Assembly (NCBI GenBank): GCA_008933995.1 | Contig: WARS01000071.1 | Coordinates: forward strand, 6,272,350 to 6,336,349 | DNA: 64,000 nucleotides | Origin: Datnioides undecimradiatus | Lineage: Eukaryota > Chordata > Actinopteri > Lobotiformes > Datnioididae | Direction of reading: 5' to 3' | Shown: one piece after another, positions 26,251 to 41,220 of the stretch | Layout of the letters: the number at the start of each line of letters is the position of its first letter | Position numbering within the stretch: the first letter of the stretch is position 1 | Notes under the pieces: generated by a model | What the model was told of the DNA's origin: nothing | Database searches by the model: none | The model's input: the letters and a program-made list of their open reading frames with translations, nothing else | Translations under genes and position numbers: made by a program

Positions 26251-28211
26251 CGCTTTGGGATTCTTATACCCCCTACTTCTTGCCTTTTGCCTGAAATTGC
26301 ACCTATTGCAGCCATTATTTTCCCAGAGAAAACGGCGTTTTGTCACTTTGAAGACATACCTACTGTATACTCGAGCTTGAATTAAATCAAGTGCTTTCAT
26401 TCGCCAACTGTTCATGGGAACTGTCAGAACCTGCATTTTATTTGCCTCTGAGGTTGGTTTGCTTCTCAGTGGCATCGACTGAAAAAAGGGATGATCGCAA
26501 CACATGAAGTTACAGTCGATGAAATCATCCGTGGGTGCCATTAAGTAATTTCTGACAGCATCCTGCTACGTGGCTTTTTTAACGAGAAAAAGTTGATCAC
26601 TCCAGTAAAAAAATGTTAATAAAAGCAACTGGCACCCTAATGCACTAATGTTTGACAAACCATCTTAAATGGAAAATATTGTTTGCGCTGCTCTGTAATG
26701 TAACCGTTCTTTCTTTTTGTTGCACAAACAGTTGAACTTCATTTCTGTCACCATCGAGTCAGACAACAGTATGTAGTAGTTGAAATTAGATTTATTCATA
26801 ATACTGGTTTATCGTGATGCAAGATACAGTACAACTTTGTCAATTTGAATAAAGATCAGATTCTAAGAAACTATTTCTTGTAACATTTTCCTCGTTAATT
26901 TGATTTCAGTGTCGTCTCGGCATTTTTAGATCTCATATCAGTAATTCACACATTGTGTTCAGTTAATAACTTATGAGTTACTCTCACTATATTTACAAAT
27001 TCAAGCTCATCATCCAGATATGGATATAATCAAAGACAAATGCAAATAGTGCTAGTTCAGTCACTCAGAAATATTCACAGGGTCTCAAAGAGTGTAAGCA
27101 TGACAATGTGCTGCTACGTCGACTTTAAGAAGCTGCAGTGTGGCGGCACGCACGTTCAGTTTACAAAACAGTTCATTAGCCTTGGGTTATCGACTGAAAT
27201 GCTCCTACAAAGTTCAGCCATTGCAACTTTAGATAAGCATTCAAGACATGTATCACCTTCTGGTCACAAAAAGTAAATGCAATATTGTTGTGCTCTAACT
27301 CCTTGTATGCAGGTATTTTCAATGACTGTGGCCATTTGTGATTCATGACTTCCAATGGAGTACTAATATTGGATTTAGAACTCACGCTCCATACATTTCC
27401 CATTCTTTATCAGCTTTTGTGCATCTCTGACAAGTGTCAATTTATCAGATCTTGTTTTGGCAAACTAGAACTCCTGTGGAGCGGAGCATAGCCTAGAAAT
27501 GTCATGTTAGATCAAATATGTCTCAGATCTGCCTGCAGGCTATGTTGACATTGAACATGAAATTATGTAAAAGTGCAGTGACTTTTATTAACCCTTTTGA
27601 CAAATGTATCGTTCTTTAAAAAAAAAATGTTTGGCAGGATTTATATCACAGTGGAATGGAAGAATGATGCGAGTGTAAACTAAATGTAGCCTTGTGCACC
27701 AGGGTTGAGCATACAGTAGAAGCAATAAACTTTAAAAGGAAATAACTCGGAGGAGTAAAACAAACATAGAACATACTCAGAGTTTCAGCATCTCACTAAC
27801 CCATCAAAATCAGTTTTATGCTTTGTTGATAAAACAGTAGCTCTATTAAACTATCACTTCATAGTCCGTTCGTTTATAATAAGACTTCTGCAACATGAAC
27901 TCTTAATGTAATGTGGTCAAAGTAAAATGTGATTTAATAACATCACCTACAGTCTGTTGATATGTTTCACACAGTCAGTGTTCACACCATGTAAGACCTT
28001 TCCAAAGGCATCAAATCATCACAAACAGCCTCAAATGTTACTCAATCTTAAAATCACGTTCAACACATTGAATATGTATTTAGGTTAAATCAGTGAGAAG
28101 GCAGATACTTCGTGATACCTCAACCCATGTTGGAATGTGCTTCTGCAGCAAACCTCTTCAGTACTGTTAACCTACATTTGGAAACTGGTGTGGAGAAGGC
28201 TGCGACGAAAC
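26251..28211. other. Convergent 3' regions of F-box copy 2 and cdc42
   Basis: The space between two stop codons facing each other. AATAAA at 26848-26853 is the likely poly(A) signal of F-box copy 2 on the plus strand. On the minus strand, TTTATT at 27584-27589 gives an AATAAA about 625 bases after the cdc42 stop, a plausible end for its 3' UTR; further candidates lie nearer 26790. The sequence is AT-rich with no coding features. Confidence 0.55.
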
Positions 28212-30958
<2,747 letters not shown>

Positions 30959-31475
30959 TTAGGAGAGGTGATAACTCATTAGCACATTTAAACTTGTATG
31001 CGCAGTTATCTTAAAATGAGTTTAGGCTATTTAAATGTCCAACCGCTTTTAAAAGTTTTGATCAAACAAGGGGGCAAGTCTGCGTTTCCTAACACTAACT
31101 AGTGTCACACCCCGTCACCGCAGCTGTCTGACAAGCTAATGTTAGCTAACGACAACGTTGCTAACTTGCTTAATTACTTGTTTACCTAGCTAACTATAAT
31201 ATTTGTTAAAATGATAACGGGTCAAACACATAATGAGACTCCAGCTTCTTCAACAAACGGCAATGTAAGTAAAATTTGGTCTACCTATCGGTTATAAAGC
31301 CAAGCTAACGCAGAGCTAGCAACCACTGGACAATGCTAGCAAGCTTAGCAACCGGCCGGCTAACGTAAGCTTGTGAACTAACGCTGGCTTGTAGCTGTAC
31401 CCGAGTCGCAGCTGACGAGAAGAGACAATAAACAAACATCTAAAGAAATGTCAGAAAAAGGTTTGAGTTACGTAC

Positions 31476-31610
31476 CAACTCGTATCTCCGCTAGTTTGCG
31501 TTAGCTGTCTGTTTCGCCGGGCGTTGGCACCAGCGAGCAGTAAGTTGCTACAGTCAGTGATAAGCTGAGCTCCCAAGTCCAGACTTCCACTAGGACTGTC
31601 AAGCGCGACT
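31476..31610 (-). other. cdc42: Probable cdc42 non-coding first exon and promoter
   Basis: A consensus donor on the minus strand (TTG|gtacgt, GT at 31475-31474) lies 0.5 kb upstream of the coding exon, in a locally CpG-richer stretch up to about 31620. Vertebrate cdc42 genes have a non-coding first exon in this position. The outer limit is a guess because the transcription start cannot be read from sequence alone. Confidence 0.5.
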
Positions 31611-34577
31611 GAGTAAACCGGATATGACCTTCAAAGTAAAACATTTAGCATGCGATGCAAATCCTGACGCTACATATTATCTATATTTTACAGGTAATTG
31701 ACACTATAATATGTATCAGAATACTATTATTATATATACAATTATTAATTTAAGGCATACGCTCTTGATATTGTCTTTTGGATAGGCCATACTTCCATTT
31801 CAGCGATTTGTACTTTTATTTTGAAAAGTAACTTTCTCTGGTAATTATTGTAGCTTTGACGCAGATTCGTGGCTCAGTTTCCTGCTGCAGAAAAGGTGAC
31901 ATCACCTCCTGAATCTCACATGCCTTGCATTCCCACCTGGATCGTCACAGGGTTGCTCCATCTGGTTGTAAGTCCTCGCCCAGGGTAACGGGGTTAAATC
32001 ATTTTTTGAGGTTCGGTAACCAACCCAGTTAGTTTGTGACTAAATAAGCAACTGACATTGATTGATAACTGGGGCATAACCTAACTACTTTGAACATTAA
32101 GTCCTAACTACAGCAAGTCACTAATCAATGATTAAAGATGGCATAAGCTACTTGGCATAACAGCACATCTTAGTACACTAGATCAATACAGCAATATCAT
32201 ACTGATAAATTGGGTCTCTTTATATTACTATTTAGCTAACTGACATGTTTTAATTTAAAAACTATCCTGTGTAACATTTTATGATTAAGAGTAGACCAGT
32301 CCAAAGATGGGTTTATGGACCAAAGCTGTCCCACCATAAGGCTTCAATTGGCCCACGAGATGTTTGCAGCAGAATTAAAATATGTATTTGACTCCATGTT
32401 TGTGCAGTTTTAGGGTTTTTTTGTGAGGTAAAAATTATATCAGAATATGCAGGATTATTAATTATTTAATATTCTTCATAACCTGATCATGTTGAGTGGG
32501 ATGATTGGGATCCCAGCGCCAGCTTAACAATAAAATTAACAATAAAACAGGTGTTTGAGTTTGGTTTGTGCACCACCATTAAGTTTCAGTTCCATCCATA
32601 ACCATTAAGTTATTTCTTAGGGTTATGTTGTAAGCAATCAGCATGGTGTAACTGCTTTGTTGATATTCACCTACAGGGAGAAGGCCAGTCTGAATCTTAA
32701 CAGGAATATAGATTTGGATTTGATAGAGACAGGCAAGAGAAACTGAGTAATTGATGTGGGTATCATCACTTTCCAGTGCATGAAGCTCTGTTGGTATTAA
32801 ATACCTGCAGAAAACTACAAGAACTTGTGGAACACAACACAATTTGACTCTCAAAATGCTTATTAATGTTTATTTTTCACTCTAGTCAAGTATGTTTTGA
32901 GGACAGCTATTTTGCTATAGGCCTTATCTTTGGCGATCCATCACAGCAGGAAATGCACAGGTGTAAATAATAACATTAATGGCTTACTGAATATAACAGA
33001 TCTATTGTAAGTGTTAGTAGTAACATCTGTGCCATTCCCCACTTTGACAAGTCAAGACTTCAGGCATGAAAAAGACCTCAAAGGTGTCTTTAATGTTTTG
33101 TCCACTATTATAAGGTAGCAGAATATCAACAGCAACCTGCTAAGAAATCCAGTACTACATTAAATGCTATAATACCTCCCTGACACACACAAACTGAACA
33201 TTACATGCTTTACAAAAATAAGATTTAATATGGGTTATTGCATTAGATTGTACAGGTGTAGCTAATAAATCGTTAATATATGCTGTTCTGCGGCAAACAC
33301 AATTTTCCAACTTCTTTCAGCTACAATCAGCGGGGTAATGAAATTTGCTTGACAAGGGATACAAATCACTACTGCTTCTTTTATAGAACATAATATATAA
33401 CATTTTCTGGGGATTTTAGTATAATTTAACTTTAATTGTGTCTGGAAGTCACCAGTTTGCACTTACTGAGAGAAACACTGCACCTCACCTATAGCTATCC
33501 CAGCTCTGTGATCTTTCCTTAGATTATCAAAAAAAAGAGGGGGCAGCACATTACCACCATTTAACTTCATTATCTGTCCATGTTTTGTCTTTTTAAAGAG
33601 GACTTAACAAGACTTGGGACGTCATTTATTTACAAAGGGATTTTTATTCTGCTAGTTTCTCAAATCCTTGAAGAAAAACACAGACCAATCTTGCAAAACC
33701 TCCTTGAAACAGGTGGTTAAAAGCAAAAAGAACACCATCCTTTATGACTGTCCATATAAGATCTGGAAATAAATTAAATGAAAGCCTTGCCCCAGTTCCC
33801 CAGAGGTGCTAATTTTAAGCTGATTGGATATTCAAAAGTTGAGCCCAAAGTTATCTTAGGCCCTGGCACTGAAATTAATGAGGTTTTAATCATTTAAATG
33901 CTCAGAAAAAAAGAGTCTGGAACCACTTTTTCACTTGGTTTATTTTTCACTTTCATTCATTTGCTAATAGGGTTTCCAGTGGAGGAATGATTTTGCGGCA
34001 TCAATGTGTTTATAATTCACCCATGATTCAAAATGATTTTGTCAGACTGAGTCATAAATGTTTGAAGTTTGATTTTGTAAATACACTGTTATAAAAATAA
34101 AATTGGAATAATTTTGTTTTCAGACACATTCCTCTTTTTATTCCTATTTATACACATTAGTAATCACTTTTGACCAGTTGCAATGATGAGTTTTGAGAAG
34201 ATATATCTTTATCTTTATAACTTTATCTATCAAGAATAAATCACATTGTCACAATCATTTCATGAGAAGAGTAAAAAAAAAAAAAATTATTCCAACTTTA
34301 TGAGCAACAGTGTAGTTGGTGTGGCCATATTTTCCTTGCAGTCTTTATCCCCCACTCAACAATATGTGTTGATATTAAACAACACAACATTAAAATAAAG
34401 AGGATCCAACGTAGAGTCACCCACCAACTAGTTAAAACAAACAAATCATTTCTTGAGTTAGATTTACTTGTATAGTATTTGATATTTTAATTGTTCGTAC
34501 ACTATGTTGATTATTTACTTATATTAACTGCTGTTAATGTCACTGAACAATAAAGTGAAAATTACTATATGTCCTCA
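31611..34577. other. Intergenic region between cdc42 and the Ig-domain gene
   Basis: About 3 kb of AT-rich sequence. Short frames on both strands (for example the minus strand at 32579-32854 and 33262-33462) lack domain features. The only recognisable item is the MITE at 34084-34312. If the Ig gene has further 3' exons or a long 3' UTR, they would lie here on the minus strand. A minus-strand AATAAA at 34141-34136 lies inside the MITE. Confidence 0.6.
34084..34312. mobile_element. Tc1/mariner-like MITE with TA target duplication
   Basis: A 229-bp element bounded by TA dinucleotides at 34082-34083 and 34313-34314. The left end reads CACTGTT, then after a short variable part ATAAAATTGGAATAATTTT. 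The reverse complement of the right end reads CACTGTT, then ATAAAGTTGGAATAATTTT. That gives about 30 bases of inverted repeat with one short gap. TA duplication and short inverted repeats fit the Tc1/mariner superfamily. The interior is AT-rich with no transposase, so it is non-autonomous. Confidence 0.85.
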
Positions 34578-35381
34578 CTATATTTGGTCTTGTGCCACTG
34601 ATGATGAACTGGTTGTTGTGATGGTGGTGGCTGTTACTGTAAAAAAAGAACACTTTGCATTAAACATCAACAAATGAGCAAAATAATCAACCATGTTGTC
34701 TAGAAATTATGATCATGTGTATTCAGTTGAGTTTGGCTGATGATTTAGAGTCGGTTATTAAAGCTTTTGTCTTTCTGGGTCAGTCATAAATCAGTGCCAT
34801 CAAAGCAAGAACACCAGGATGATGCAGTAGCACTGTACAACATGATGAAGTGTCAGGGGTAACCCAGCTGAATCATACCTGTGTGGGAGATGCGCAGCCT
34901 GACGCCACTGTAAACATTCTTTCCAGATCTGGCAATAACACACCAGTACATATTCTCATCACCTTCTCTGAGAGAAGTCATTTTTACAGTGAAGACTCCT
35001 GCCTCCTTATCATCTGCAATGAAGCTTCTGTTATTCGGCCGGTTCTTGGGTGTTTTCACCACAATAGTACACAGCTCATATATCTGTCCTTTGCACCAGT
35101 ACTTTGTGTGATCTCTAAACCGATGGTTGTACTGACAAGGGACTGTCACGGATCCTCCATATGCTGCTGTTACCTCCTTCGGAGCTGACAGCGCAACTGA
35201 GTCCACAGCATGCTTTGTTAGCCAGAGGAGACAGAGAAATGGAGCTGCAAAATGCAAAGGCAGTTTCAAAATGATAAAAGTTAATCGTTCTTTCCAAGTT
35301 ACTCTGCCAAAACACAGCTGCATATCTGAAAAAGTTCATATTACCATTAAAGAAGCCAAGCAGTGTCCCTGAGGTCCTCAT
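34578..35381 (-). CDS. Single Ig V-domain protein, CD300/pIgR-like (CMRF35-type)
   Basis: Minus-strand exons: 35381-35345, 35244-34879, 34636-34578 (TAG at 34580-34578), joining in frame to 153 residues. Exon 1 plus the start of exon 2 give a hydrophobic leader (LLGFFN then APFLCLLWL). Exon 2 is one complete V-type Ig domain with VTVPCQY, KYWCKG, ELC and DENMYWCVIARSGKN. The pair of extra cysteines (KYWC and ELC) beside the canonical disulphide is typical of CD300, pIgR and fish pIgR-like proteins. Exon 3 is a Thr/Ser-rich stalk (VTATTITTTSSS) that then stops, with no membrane segment. As drawn the product would be secreted. A GTGAGG just inside the stop region (ATA TA|gtgagg) could act as a donor to an unseen transmembrane exon. 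Ligand and cell type are unknown; the family is mostly found on leukocytes and mucosa. Confidence 0.8.
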
Positions 35382-35429
35382 GATAGAAATGCCGAAAATA
35401 ACACAAAGCAGAAGCAACAACACGCAACC

Positions 35430-35435
35430 TTTATA
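35430..35435 (-). promoter_or_regulatory. TATA box of the Ig V-domain gene
   Basis: On the minus strand the sequence reads CTATAAAGG, about 50 bases upstream of the ATG at 35381. This would place transcription start near 35400 and give a leader of about 20 bases. It argues for the ATG at 35381 as the true start. Confidence 0.7.
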
Positions 35436-35708
35436 GGTTCCTCTTAATACTTATGTGGTATTGTTGTGCAATCAGGTTCCTATGTTAATGTCTATGTGAT
35501 GTGCGAGGGTTTGTTTGAGATTGTCTGGTATTGCACATGAATGTTTCTCATGTATTTCATCCCTCAGTCTCTTCCTCTCTACATCTGTAGAGTGGCAGAT
35601 GTAAGCTAAATATTTTAAATTAGACAGTAGATGGCACTAAAGACCAGACTGTCAGATGACATGGCACGTTTGGTGCAGTAGCAGTCACCTTGGGATCAGT
35701 CTTATTTT

Positions 35709-35744
35709 GTGTGTGTGTGCGTGCGTGCGTGTGTGTGTGTGTGT
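35709..35744. repeat. (GT)n/(GC)n microsatellite
   Basis: A GT dinucleotide tract interrupted by GC units (GTGCGTGCGT). Confidence 0.95.
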
Positions 35745-35875
35745 ATTGAAAAGCTTGGAGACTTAAGACTACACGTAGGAAGCACACAAACATGTTGCAG
35801 TGCTTGCATTTTTTTCACAATTATGTATTACATCACGCTTCCTCTTCCCTTTGCTGAACGGAAATTTATTTCTAA

Positions 35876-35926
<51 letters not shown>
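35876..35926. repeat. (TCTA)n tetranucleotide microsatellite
   Basis: About twelve perfect TCTA units in a row, likely to be length-polymorphic. Confidence 0.97.
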
Positions 35927-37871
35927 CCTTGGTTTCTTTCCTGCTTTTCCACTGCAGTATGTAGCACTGCCTAATCACACTTTATAAAACATTTTCTGAA
36001 TCTTGTTTGGAGATATAATTTGCTGTGGAGCAAACAATATTATCATTTGCCCCATTGCCTCACATCCATTGAATTTGTCTGAGTACGTCTGCAGGCTTTC
36101 GCTCATCTAATTTGATTCTTTGCCATTTTGCGCCACTGTACATTTTTAATGGCTTAATAATGATGTCACTGATGCCGTGCATTATGGTGAAAGATTATGC
36201 TCAGATTGCTTTTCACGGCATTCGATATTACATGTGCGTATCAAATTCACAGCATCTGACTTTTGTGTTTTCTTAAGTGCCATTCAGTCCTGCAGACAAG
36301 AATCTACTTTAATTCATGGCACACTGTGGGGTGGGGTGATATTATAACACATTTCACATTTAGGTAGATTGTTATGTCACACTGAATTTCATAGACCTAA
36401 TTTCAGAACATTACTTTTTTATCAAAAGCTGTGAACTTTAATGTATATTTCTTTATTTTTACTTATATATAGTATAGATGAATGGATTCTCTGAGTTTGG
36501 TTTAATGGCACTCCTGACACCCTTTAAGGTCAACCCATGTAGGAAAAAAACAGAACTGCTGTTAGTGACACACACACTGGTGGTTACAGCAGGTTACAAG
36601 GTTACAACACCCACAGGCATAAATTTAAGAATCTCTCTTATAACTATGGTATCTATAACCTATTAAACGCATACATAGAATAGTTTTATCTGATAATTGT
36701 TGCATAGAAAAAGGACTGAATTGCTTCTACCACATATTATGAAACTCATTTTAAGTTTGTGAATATTCAGGCTGCCTTAAAAGAGGTTGCAGAGTCAGCA
36801 TTACTTTCTTTTTTAATTGAGCAGATATATAATCATGTCAGTACATTTAAGATACGTGACGGTTCAGTCTTTGATTTGTGTTTAAAATACTGAAAGAACC
36901 TTCCTGAGATTGTGAAATGACCTTGGAAAAGATTTAAATTTGATGCTTTTAATAAAGAAAATCAGTGAAACATCACACTTTCAGTCCCCAACCAGACATT
37001 TACTTGACATTTGATTTTAATTTTAGAGACACACCATGAAAAGCAGGTTTGTTGGAAAAGCAAATAGCACTACTTTTGCTTCGAGGCTTTGGCTCAGCCA
37101 CGTCGTTTTCCGCTGACACCAGCATATCTTTCTTTAAATATTACATAAACTGTTAAAGATAAAATAGGCTGCGTTATAATGGAAGCTAAATGATTAGATA
37201 AGCTCTCCATTTACCATATGAATGCTTTTGATTTTAATGCAAAACCCTCCTCATGACATATCACGATGCTCTTTTCAGCATGATTAGAGTTGTCAAACAT
37301 GTTTATCATCACATATCTGCAGTCTAGACAGTTTTTCAAAGGCAATTTTGCCTGTTGTTGAGTGTGAGATGAGTTAGTTCTAATGTTATATGTCACTGCT
37401 TAACAGACCAAACCAAATGAAGGAAATATTATGAAAGGCATGCTTAATAAGATATCATAGATTCATTCACTTTAGTTAAATCACATATAAACATCTGTTT
37501 TTTCTCTTGTTAAGATTTAATGGTATGAATTTAGGTCTTTCAGATATAAGCTAAAATATTCATCACAATTTTTGCAAAAGAGACATAAGAGGTCAAATAT
37601 ATGTGTGACAAATCTTTGAGTGTTTACTTTTTTTATAACAATCCTTATACATATTTTCTGCCTCGTATTTGCTCTGTATTATGCTTCACTTGTATAAACG
37701 AGTCCTTCACACAAGGAGAAAGTCCGTCTGTGGTGTATATGCCTCAAAGCGTGATAAGTAATCACTTATTACACCTTAAGTGAGCCCATCTGATAATCAC
37801 AGAAACAATCTTTTTAAAATAAACACCATTCTGGCAGATGGCCTGTTTTTTTGCCGAGCACGTTAGGTGTG

Positions 37872-37877
37872 TATAAA
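37872..37877 (+). promoter_or_regulatory. TATA box of chia
   Basis: TATAAA inside GTATAAAAGT, 48 bases before the ATG at 37920. Initiation about 30 bases downstream would fall near 37902, after the earlier in-frame ATG at 37896 and before the one at 37920. It therefore supports 37920 as the start. Confidence 0.75.
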
Positions 37878-37919
37878 AGTCACTGTGCCTGTAAGATGAC
37901 CTCCTTGTACAAGGTAGTC

Positions 37920-40900
37920 ATGGGCAAAGTACTGTTTGTGTCGGGTAAGTCAGTCACTGCTGCATTTTGAAACATTTTTCCCTCTTTGTGAAGAAGATGG
38001 TCTACTGGTTATTGTCGTTTTCAGGATTTGTACATTGCACCCATGTTTAGAGTTGTGAGCCCCTATTCCACTGAATTTCTCTTTTGCTCAAACATAACCA
38101 TGTGACTTTTGATTTTACAGCTCTGGCCCTGCTGCTGCACGCGCAGCTTGGTAAGCAATTTATGTATGGGACATAGTTTGTATGTGTTTATTTCTTTTGC
38201 ATTGCATCATATTTTTGGTCTGGGAATAACTGATTTCCTTTAAATCAAAGGCTCATCCTACATCCTGTCATGCTACTTCACAAACTGGGCTCAGTACAGA
38301 CCACCTCCAACAATTTATATGCCCAATGACATCGACCCATGCCTGTGTACCCATCTCCTGTATGCATTCGCCACCATAAAGAACAACCAGCTGGCCACCT
38401 ATGAGTGGAATGATGTGGAGCTTTACAGTCAGTTCAACGCCCTGAAGAATAAGTGAGTCATTGAATAATGATTGTTTCTCTTGTATTAAAGAACAACAGA
38501 GTTTCACCAGTAAAGCACAGTTGGCTTGTAGTTGTGAGTGCACTGTAAAATGCTGGATTCCTTTGGCAGGAATGGCAACCTGAAGACTCTTCTGTCTGTT
38601 GGTGGATGGAACTTTGGCTCTACAGGGTGAGTTAACGTACAATCATCTGCGCCCTTGGCACTTGAAACATTGAAAGTCTTCTGTTTTAATACTTTTATTT
38701 CTGTTCCTACATTAGTTTTTCACAAATGGTTTTGAGCCCTACAAACCGTCAAACCTTCATCAACTCAGCTATTTCATTCCTGAGGAAGTATGAGTTTGAT
38801 GGGCTTGACATTGACTGGGAGTATCCAGCCAACCGAGGAGGCTCTCCTGAGGATAAGCAATACTACTCTGTTTTTCTGGAGGTTTGTTTGCTCTGCCTTT
38901 TTTTTCTCAGTATGGTTTAAATAATTTCTTACCTGATCGCAAATATAGCTGTTCAAGCTTGGCTCGAATTTTTGGGTCCACAGTAAATTCCCAATGGGTT
39001 TTTCCACTGTGCCTCGCTGAATAAAAGATACATAAAAGCGAAACAACTCACAGGCTGACCATGTTACGAATCATGGATTATGAATCCTGGAGTTCAGTTA
39101 TACTAAATATTTCATATCTGTTGACATTCAACAGGAGATGAGAGCAGCCTTTGAGAATGAGGCCAAGCAGAGCAACAAGGCTCGTCTTCTGATGTCTGCT
39201 GCTGTGTCGGCTGGAAAGGACACCATTGAGTCTGCTTATCAGATTCCCAGTCTTGGCCGGTAAGCATTTGAAGCTGTATTTGTGGCTTGTTATGCCTTAT
39301 CCACAGCAATAATGGGTCACACTGGAACAGACCAACTCTGAATTTCATCGTTTTACTCTAAATTACAAATGAATCTTTGTTGATGTTATTCTCTTCTGGT
39401 CTTGTTTTCTACATCCAGGTCCCTGGATATGATCAACGTCATGACATATGACTTCCATGGCTCTTGGGACCCCATGACTGGTGAATGCAGTCCCCTGTTC
39501 AGAGGCCCAGAGGATCAGGGTGGCTTCATCTATTTCAATGTGGTGAGTACTTTAACTTCTCCATGAACAGAGTTTCAAATGATCGAAATTAGGCTTGTCT
39601 GAAGAACACACCCGTGGTTTCTTTTCACCTGCTAAACATCCATAAAAGCTTTCTTGCTCCATAGTCATGTGTATTTCAAATTCCTTTGTTCCAGGACTAT
39701 GCCATGAACTACTGGAAGAGCCAGGGAGCCCCAGCTGAGAAGCTGATTGTTGGTTTCCCTACATATGGCAACACTTTCACTCTCAGGAACCCTGCTGACC
39801 ATGGTGTTGGAGCACCAATTGCTGGTGCCGGAACTCCAGGAAAGTACACACAAGAGGCTGGAGAACTTGCTTACTTTGAGGTACATTTTCTAATTATTGT
39901 AATAACCAATTAAAGAATAAGCTTAAATGTCAGTGGTGCTTTGGTGTTAGTTAATGTTCTTCTGTATGTTTGCTTGATAGGCATGCCAGTTGGTTTATCA
40001 TAGTTGTACAGACTGTATTTTAATAAGTGAGTGAGCTCCTAGGCTGTCATTAATGCAATGCTTTGTGAATTGTCAGATCTGTGGCTTTTTGAAAGATGGA
40101 GCAACTCAGGTTTGGAACCAAGCCCAGGATGTGCCATATGCTTACAAGGGAAACCAGTGGGTGGGCTATGACAACATGAAGAGCTTCCAGCTCAAGGTAA
40201 CAGAGCTGCACAGGACACTTGTTTTACCACTTGACAGGCCAATCTGTTGTGAATTACTTCTAAGCTAAAAATATTTTTCAGTTTAGGGAACCTGTCAAGA
40301 ATTATATAACTTTTCCCTCTGTACCCTAGCAGAGTGTGACAGGAGCGAGTGTATTTTTGTGTTTGATCCCTGTTTTTCTGTATGTGGGGTCCTGCTGTTC
40401 TCATCAGAAACACTCCATCAAGGTCTACTGACAATTTGTACTGATTTCTATGACGCCCCCTTCTGGCCATCTGTAGGTTGACTGGCTAACGAAAAATAAC
40501 TTTGGTGGTGCCATGGTGTGGACCATTGACATGGATGACTACTTGGGCACTTTCTGTAACCAGGGAAAATACCCACTGATTAATGTTCTCAAAAAGGGCC
40601 TTAATCTGGAACAAGCTTGTAAGACTTCTAATACCTTTATCATTGATGATCAATGTTAAATCTACAAAGTTTTGTCAGAAAAATCCTGTTTAATAATTTA
40701 TTTGTGATGTTTTTCAGCCTGCGCCCCACCTGCAACTCTCCTTCCCCCAATTGCAGGAGTGAGCACAACACCTGGAGGCAGCTCTGGAGGAAGCTCCAGT
40801 GGAGGCAGCTCCTCTGGAGGCAGCTCCTCTGGAGGCAGCTCCTCTGGAGGCAGCTCCTCTGGTGGGGACTCAGGCACCAGTGGCATGGACAGTGGGTTCT

Positions 40901-41043
40901 GCGCTGGAAAGGCCAGCGGCATGTACCCTGACCCAACAAACAAGAACCAATTCTACAACTGCAGCGATGGCAAGACCTACTTTGAACATTGTGCAGCTGG
41001 TCTCGTCTTTGATAGCTCCTGTTCTTGTTGCAACTGGTCCTAA
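37920..41043 (+). CDS. chia: chia: acidic (GH18) chitinase, secreted (complete, 11 exons)
   Basis: Exons: 37920-37944, 38121-38150, 38251-38452, 38570-38626, 38716-38881, 39135-39259, 39419-39542, 39695-39880, 40077-40196, 40477-40618, 40718-41043 (TAA at 41041). They join in frame to 500 residues. Residues 1-21 are a signal peptide ending LGSS. The GH18 domain spans about 22-390 and contains the catalytic DGLDIDWE intact, MTYDFHGSW and [10 protein letters not shown] Gly/Ser linker follows, then a C-terminal chitin-binding domain (CBM14/ChtBD2, about 453-500) with all six cysteines and ending CCNWS. It should be an active endochitinase used in the gut for digestion of chitin or in defence. 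Human CHIA has 476 residues, and the difference is mostly the longer linker. The exon 5 donor is the unusual but legal GTTTGT. The family is multi-copy in fish, so which paralogue this is remains open. Confidence 0.96.
40786..40866 (+). repeat. Coding 15-bp minisatellite in the chia linker
   Basis: A 15-base unit (GGAGGCAGCTCCTCT, encoding GGSSS) is repeated about five times, nearly perfectly, in exon 11. It forms the flexible linker between the catalytic and chitin-binding domains. It is in frame, so copy-number change would alter only linker length. Confidence 0.95.
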
Positions 41044-41214
41044 GACTGAAGTTACAGATTGACTGGTTACCTTTTCAAAGGCTGAATGACTCTGTTTTAC
41101 ATTAGCTCTTAGTTCTCAGGGTCCAATTTCTCTGAGTTCTTCCTTCCACATTGTATGTTTAACAGTGTAAAACCCGAGTCTGACCTCCTGAGCATTTCAT
41201 TTGAAAGCAAAGAC

Positions 41215-41220
41215 AATAAA
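41215..41220 (+). terminator. Poly(A) signal of chia
   Basis: AATAAA 172 bases after the chia stop codon, giving a compact 3' UTR. Confidence 0.8.

Larger units (their letters stand above)
35436..37871. other. Intergenic region upstream of the Ig gene and chia, with microsatellites
   Basis: About 2.4 kb between two divergent promoters (minus-strand Ig gene, plus-strand chia). It holds a GT microsatellite, a TCTA tetranucleotide array and otherwise AT-rich sequence. No coding sequence is supported. Confidence 0.7.

Noticed and set aside
26056..26541. 161-codon minus-strand open frame over the end of F-box copy 2
   Set aside because: It is antisense to the last coding exon and continues into the 3' UTR, so it is a shadow of the real gene.
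40640..40943. Several repeat-rich open frames (PPEEL or WRQLL repeats) over chia exon 11
   Set aside because: Out-of-frame or antisense reading of the GGSSS minisatellite.
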